DNA of 19,481 nucleotides from UBA3855 sp964472035. Its GTDB lineage: Bacteria; Bacillota; Clostridia; Oscillospirales; Ruminococcaceae. This document shows, piece by piece, positions 15,309-19,481 of the stretch; within the stretch, counting starts at the first letter, position 1; the number at the start of each line of letters is the position of its first letter. The translations under genes were made by a program, and so were the position numbers. Location: positions 1-19,481 of the forward strand of contig CAYYIT010000045.1 of NCBI GenBank assembly GCA_964472035.1. The letters run 5' to 3'. The notes beneath the pieces were generated by a model that was not told the origin of the DNA, ran no database searches, and saw only the letters and a program-made list of their open reading frames with translations.

Positions 15309-16478
15309 ATGAATTTCAGAAAATTGCTCTGCTGTGCTGCTGCCGCGCTGACGGCAGTGACGGGCATGCCGCTTCCGGCTTCTGCACAGCAAACCTATAC
15401 CTACACCCTGCTGGATGACGGCACGGCGGAGATCACCTGTGCCGATCCATCCCTGGCTTCCGCGGAGATCCCGTCCCAGATCGACGGCTATACCGTTACC
15501 GCGATCGCAGAGAAGGGCTTTGCCGGATGTGCTTCACTCAAGAGCGTCACCCTTCCCGAGACCCTCATCGAGATCGGGGACAATGCCTTCAGCGGCTGTG
15601 CCGTGCTGGAGAGCATTACGATCCCGGCACAGGTCGCAAGCATCGGCGCCTTCGTATTCGAGGGCTGTACCGCGCTGACCGCCATCGAGGTGGATGACGC
15701 CAGCATCAGCTACATGGATGATGAAGGCGTGCTTTACAGTGCCGATCAGACGACCCTCGTCCGCTATCCTGCGGCAAGGGAGGGCGCAGCCTACACCATC
15801 GCGACGGCATGCCGTACGATCTCGCCCTGGGCATTCACTTATTGCAGTACGCTGCAATATCTCGAAATGGCCGGCGTCACCGCCATCGGCGCGGATGCCT
15901 TTATGTATGCCGAGTCCCTCCAGACCGTCATTCTGTCCGAGGGCATCAAGGAACTGATCGGCGCAAGCTTCGCGTACTGCATCAACCTCCGTAAGCTGAC
16001 ACTGCCCTCCACGCTGGAGGTCATCGGCAACAAGTGCTTCTACGGCTGCGTATCGCTGCCCTCTGTGCAGCTCCCCGACGGACTGACTTCCATCGGTGAG
16101 ATGGCCTTCTACGGCTGCATGCAGCTGAAGGAAATGGAGGTGCCTGCCTCCGTGAAGATCATCGGCAATATGGGCATCGGCTACAGTGTCGATCCCGATA
16201 CCAACCAGAATGTCGTATTGCCCGACTTCAAGCTGAAGACCTATACCGGCAGCAAGGGCAATTCCTATGCCGTCAAGAACGGCATCGCCCATACGTCTAC
16301 GATGAGCCGTGATTACGCCATGAAGTGGATCCTGATCGCACTTGCTGTGATCCTCGTGGTGCTGGGTGTGGTCGCTGTGCTGTACCGCAGACATGCCAAC
16401 GCGCAGGCCTATGCCAAGAAGATGGAAGCACAGCGCCGTGCGAAAAAGGCGGAAAAGAAACAACAAAGGAACTCCTGA
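15309..16478 (+). CDS. BspA-like LRR surface protein 3
   Basis: 389 residues. Signal peptide (1-26, ending ASA), cap with IPSQIDGYTV, LRRs (about 64-290) including the insert EGVLYSADQTTLVRYPA (139-155), membrane helix (339-359) and a 30-residue, strongly basic tail rich in Lys/Arg/Gln (360-389), probably helical. AGGGAG lies nine bases before the ATG, and the gap to gene 2 is 16 bases. The basic tail is unlike those of its neighbours and could bind nucleic acid, membrane phosphates or an acidic partner (inference). Confidence 0.9.
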   Translation: MNFRKLLCCAAAALTAVTGMPLPASAQQTYTYTLLDDGTAEITCADPSLASAEIPSQIDGYTVTAIAEKGFAGCASLKSVTLPETLIEIGDNAFSGCAVLESITIPAQVASIGAFVFEGCTALTAIEVDDASISYMDDEGVLYSADQTTLVRYPAAREGAAYTIATACRTISPWAFTYCSTLQYLEMAGVTAIGADAFMYAESLQTVILSEGIKELIGASFAYCINLRKLTLPSTLEVIGNKCFYGCVSLPSVQLPDGLTSIGEMAFYGCMQLKEMEVPASVKIIGNMGIGYSVDPDTNQNVVLPDFKLKTYTGSKGNSYAVKNGIAHTSTMSRDYAMKWILIALAVILVVLGVVAVLYRRHANAQAYAKKMEAQRRAKKAEKKQQRNS

Positions 16479-16508
16479 CAACAGGAAAAAACATAGAGGT
16501 GGAACCTA

Positions 16509-17633
16509 ATGAAGATCAGAAACTGGCTGGCTGCCCTTGCAGCCGGAGCGATGCTTGCAATACAACTGCCGCTGGGCGCCGCTGCCGAAGAAGGCGGCGT
16601 TGCCGGAACCAGTGCGGACGGTACCTATGGGTATTATGTACTGACGGACGGCAGTATCTCCGTTACCTGTAAGGACAAGGAGCTGACTTCTGCCGAAGTC
16701 CCCGCAGCCATCGACGGCTTCACGGTGACACGGCTGGAGAGCGGCTGCTTTTCAGAGTGCATGGCGCTGACCGAGGTGCACCTGCCCGACACCGTGACAT
16801 CTGTTGGTGAATCCGCGTTCCTCAACTGCGAGGCGTTCACGGAGCTGACCATTCCTGCCGGCGTGACCCTTGATAACTTTGCGCTTGACGGGGCCTGCGG
16901 CCTGACCGCCATTCATGTGGCAGCGGGACATCCGAAGTACCGCAGCATCGACGGCGTCCTGTTCAATCTCGACGGCGACACCCTGATCAAATACCCCGAG
17001 GCACGTCCCGATACGGAATACACCGTTCCCGACGGCTGTACCACCCTTGCGGACTGGTCCTTTGTCGGCACGCGCTATCTGCAGAACATCAACATGGAGA
17101 AGATCACCATGCTCGGTGCGGATGTCTTCTATTACTGCGTGGCATTGCGATCCGCGGCGATCCCCGAGGGCATCACCGTCCTGCCGGCGAACCTCTTCGG
17201 CTGCTGCATTGCCCTTGAGGAAGTGACCATCCCCTCCACCGTGACGGACATCGGCGAGAGCTGCTTCTATTCCTGCACCGCACTGCGCGAGGTGACGCTG
17301 CCGGAAGGACTCAAGCGCATCATGAGTTATGCCTTTGCGCACTGCACCGCCCTGACGGAGCTGTCTGTTCCGGCGGGCGTCGAGACCGTGACGACCTATT
17401 GTCTGGGCTATGCCTTCGACCAGTCGCTTGGTACCTATGCGCCGCAGGATAATTTCACGCTCCACGTTGCAAAGGGCTCTCCCGTGGAGACCTATGCCGC
17501 GTCCAACGGCATTGCCTATGATTATCTCAAGAAGAAAAGCTATGTGCTTTACTATGTCCTCATCGCTGTCGCTGTGGCTGTCATCGGAGGACTGACAGCA
17601 GCCATCATCAAGGTTGCCAAGAAGAAATCCTGA
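16509..17633 (+). CDS. BspA-like LRR surface protein 4
   Basis: 374 residues, the shortest of the five. Signal peptide (1-26, ending AAA), cap with the ADGTYGYY and VPAAIDGFTV pattern, LRRs (about 73-300) with the insert DGVLFNLDGDTLIKYPEAR (148-166), membrane helix (about 346-368) and a minimal tail ending AKKKS. The site GAGGTGG precedes the ATG. The gap to gene 3 is 30 bases with no terminator. Same predicted topology as the others. Confidence 0.9.
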   Translation: MKIRNWLAALAAGAMLAIQLPLGAAAEEGGVAGTSADGTYGYYVLTDGSISVTCKDKELTSAEVPAAIDGFTVTRLESGCFSECMALTEVHLPDTVTSVGESAFLNCEAFTELTIPAGVTLDNFALDGACGLTAIHVAAGHPKYRSIDGVLFNLDGDTLIKYPEARPDTEYTVPDGCTTLADWSFVGTRYLQNINMEKITMLGADVFYYCVALRSAAIPEGITVLPANLFGCCIALEEVTIPSTVTDIGESCFYSCTALREVTLPEGLKRIMSYAFAHCTALTELSVPAGVETVTTYCLGYAFDQSLGTYAPQDNFTLHVAKGSPVETYAASNGIAYDYLKKKSYVLYYVLIAVAVAVIGGLTAAIIKVAKKKS

Positions 17634-17672
17634 CAGAACGATGCGGATCCCCGCAGGAAAGGCGGATTGAAC

Positions 17673-19214
17673 ATGAAATTAGCAAGATTCCTTGCAGCAT
17701 GCCTTACGGGCATCCTGCTGAGTACGGGGGCAGCGATGCTGCCTGCCGCTGCGGACGAAAGCAGTGCAGAAAACACCATGGAAACCAATAGTGACGGTGT
17801 CATTACCTATCTGCATGTGGACGGAGGCCTGTCCGTTTACAGCTGCACCAGCTCCGCGTATATCGTCAAGATCCCGGCGACACATGACGGCTACAAGGTC
17901 ATCTCCATCGAGGATGGTGCCTTCTATGGCTGCGAGAACCTGCAAGCCGTTACCATCGGCGAGAACGTCCGCACCATCGGCGACTACGCCTTCTCCGGCT
18001 GCCGGTCCCTCGTAAGCGTGACACTCCCCGAGAATGTCAGCGAGATCGGCACCTATATCTTCAGCGGCTGCTCGGCGCTCGATTCCGTGACGCTGCCGAC
18101 ATCGCTGACAGCCATTCCCGAGGGCACCTTCTACGCCTGCGGAACGCTTCCCACTGTGGACATTCCGGACAGCGTGACGAGTATCGGTGCATCTGCGTTC
18201 TACGGCTGCCAGATCATGAATGACCTCGATCTGCCGGACGGCCTGACAGAGATCGGCGATTACGCCTTCGGTATGTGCTATTCCTTCAAGGATGTGGAAA
18301 TTCCCGACGGCGTGACCAAGATCGGTGCGGCAGCCTATTACAGCTGCGTCGGCCTCACGGAATTCATCGTTCCGAAGCAGATCACCGATATCGGAAGCCT
18401 TGCCTTTCTTGGCTGCGTGAGCATTGAAAACTTCGGCGTTGAAGAGGGAAGTGCCGCATTTTCGGCAGAAAACGGCGTCCTGTTCAGCAAGGACGGCACA
18501 ACGCTCTACAATTATCCGGCAGGCAGAAAGGACACCGCCTATACCGTTCCGGAGGGTGTCACGACGATCTACGACGCAGCATTCTTTACTGCAATGAACC
18601 TGACGCAGGTCACCTTCCCGTCCACACTGAAGACCATCGGCAGCGGCACCTTTGACTTCTGCAGCGGTCTGACAAGCGTGGTACTGCCGGAGGGTACCGA
18701 ATCGATCCTCGAGAATGCGTTCTCCGACTGCACCGCCCTGACAAGTGTGACACTTCCGTCCACGCTCAAGAGCATCGGCGACCGTGCGTTCTATAACTGC
18801 ACCTCCCTCAAGGAAGTGGAGGTTCCGGACGGCTGCACCGTCGGCAGCTATGTATTCGGCTATACCGACAGCATGGTGCAGGACGAGCTGGGCAATACGA
18901 TCCGTGAAACAGATGCGAACGGCAACACCGTTCCCGTTCCGATCGAGGGCTTTAAGCAGAGCAAGGTATTCGATCCGACCATGATGATCATTGTGATCGT
19001 CGTGGTGATCGTGGTGATCCTGCTGAATGTGATCCTGATCCGTGTGATCCGCAAGAACCAGCTCACGAAGAAGGAGCAGGAGGAGCTTGCGGACGAGGCA
19101 GAAAAGGCCGAGCTGACCGAGGAGGACATGCCCTATGTCAATATCCTCAAGGATATGGGCGAGGAGCAGATGGGTGCCGTCGCACGCGATGATGATGCGG
19201 ATGATGAAGAATAA
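17673..19214 (+). CDS. BspA-like LRR surface protein 5
   Basis: 513 residues from ATG 17673, preferred over TTG 17667 because the AAAGGCGG site is then about seven bases away. It is the longest paralogue: signal peptide (1-27), about twelve LRRs (77-397) with the insert NGVLFSKDGTTLYNYPAGR (267-285) further along than in the others, and a membrane helix (436-458). A 55-residue, markedly acidic tail (459-513) contains EEQEELADEAEKAELTEED-like stretches and ends DDDADDEE. It is last gene of the glmS operon, followed by strong hairpins. The acidic tail contrasts with the basic tail of protein 3. Confidence 0.9.
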   Translation: MKLARFLAACLTGILLSTGAAMLPAAADESSAENTMETNSDGVITYLHVDGGLSVYSCTSSAYIVKIPATHDGYKVISIEDGAFYGCENLQAVTIGENVRTIGDYAFSGCRSLVSVTLPENVSEIGTYIFSGCSALDSVTLPTSLTAIPEGTFYACGTLPTVDIPDSVTSIGASAFYGCQIMNDLDLPDGLTEIGDYAFGMCYSFKDVEIPDGVTKIGAAAYYSCVGLTEFIVPKQITDIGSLAFLGCVSIENFGVEEGSAAFSAENGVLFSKDGTTLYNYPAGRKDTAYTVPEGVTTIYDAAFFTAMNLTQVTFPSTLKTIGSGTFDFCSGLTSVVLPEGTESILENAFSDCTALTSVTLPSTLKSIGDRAFYNCTSLKEVEVPDGCTVGSYVFGYTDSMVQDELGNTIRETDANGNTVPVPIEGFKQSKVFDPTMMIIVIVVVIVVILLNVILIRVIRKNQLTKKEQEELADEAEKAELTEEDMPYVNILKDMGEEQMGAVARDDDADDEE

Positions 19215-19221
19215 GTAAGAA

Positions 19222-19341
19222 GGGAGGGCTTGCGGAGCATTGCCCTCCCCCTACCCCCTCCCTAAAGGGAGGGGGTATTTAGGCAGGGGTGCTGCCGCAC
19301 CCCTGCCCCCGCCCTGGGAGCTTTGCTTCGCTCGCTCCCAG
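19222..19341 (+). terminator. Operon-end hairpins: four strong palindromes in a row
   Basis: Hairpin 1: GGGAGGGC/GCCCTCCC (19222-19249). Hairpin 2: TACCCCCTCCC/GGGAGGGGGTA (19252-19277) followed by TTT, the best terminator candidate. Hairpin 3: GGCAGGGGTGC/GCACCCCTGCC (19282-19307). Hairpin 4: CTGGGAGC/GCTCCCAG (19314-19341). Hairpin 2 resembles the CCCCTCCCC block in 8582-8601. Confidence 0.75.
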
Positions 19342-19369
19342 ACCCAATTTTAGTGATACACAAACAGAA

Positions 19370-19396
19370 CCGCCCCCTATTTTATATAGGGGGCGG
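19370..19396 (+). terminator. Hairpin before the right-end repeat
   Basis: CCGCCCCCTAT (19370-19380) pairs with ATAGGGGGCGG (19386-19396). It is followed at once by CAGTCTGTCGAAAAAG, the same order as at the lysC terminator. Confidence 0.7.
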
Positions 19397-19481
19397 CAGT
19401 CTGTCGAAAAAGTCCCGTCCAGCCACTGCGCCTTCGGCGCATATAGGGGGCTGCGCCCCCTATAACCCCCGATATATAGCC
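19397..19481 (+). repeat. GC-rich palindromic dispersed repeat, right copy (short form)
   Basis: 85 nt matching the left-end repeat in inverted orientation: the first 36 nt are identical and the last 49 differ at three positions. It lacks the 42-nt internal block. It contains GCGCC/GGCGC and AGGGGGC/GCCCCCT palindromes. The window ends within or at the end of this copy, so its true boundary is not visible. Confidence 0.8.

Overview
The window looks like chromosome from a Ruminococcus-type member of the Clostridia (Oscillospirales). The pointers are a secreted GH5 glycoside hydrolase with a Thr/Pro/Asp/Glu linker and a type I dockerin, a run of five BspA-like leucine-rich-repeat surface proteins, strong AGGAGG-type ribosome sites, sigma-A promoters with 17-bp spacers, and many GC-rich palindromic intergenic repeats. 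There is no phage, IS transposase or CRISPR array. This is ordinary housekeeping DNA with a few accessory pieces.

Layout. 1-180: GC-rich palindromic repeat plus the lysC terminator. 188-1543 (-): aspartate kinase lysC with its own promoter. 1750-2070: a compact locus not covered by any long ORF. It holds a 32-residue hydrophobic peptide with a perfect Shine-Dalgarno site folded into a GAAA-loop hairpin, read from a consensus promoter. A second consensus promoter on the opposite strand drives a convergent RNA that overlaps the 3' end. This is the layout of a type I (antisense RNA) toxin-antitoxin system and is the best novelty candidate here. 2067-3071 (-): two uncharacterised genes. 3135-4607 (-): guaB (IMP dehydrogenase). 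4866-5136 (+): tRNA-Thr(UGU) and tRNA-Tyr(GUA) with promoter and terminator. 5210-6097 (+): EamA-type transporter, AT-richer than the genes after it. 6128-8462 (+): a tightly packed operon of two tandem DUF1294 membrane proteins, a CPBP intramembrane protease and an SDR oxidoreductase, the last two joined by ATGA overlaps.

8463-8700 is a convergent intergenic region in which the terminator hairpin occurs twice as a direct repeat around a mosaic of palindromes. 8701-10623 (-): the GH5 dockerin enzyme. It is divergent from glmS (10960-12789, +), which appears to lead an operon continuing without visible terminators through five paralogous LRR proteins (12804-19214). Each has a signal peptide, an LRR ectodomain, one C-terminal membrane helix and a short cytoplasmic tail, and the tails differ. 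The window closes with a series of strong hairpins and an inverted copy of the repeat seen at its left end.

How it fits together. lysC (lysine, threonine and diaminopimelate), guaB (GMP) and glmS (glucosamine-6-phosphate for peptidoglycan) are core metabolism. The GH5 enzyme fits plant-polysaccharide degradation at the cell surface or in a cellulosome. The glmS-LRR run links an envelope-precursor gene to a family of surface-exposed proteins. Functional statements rest on motif recognition by eye; no database search was run.
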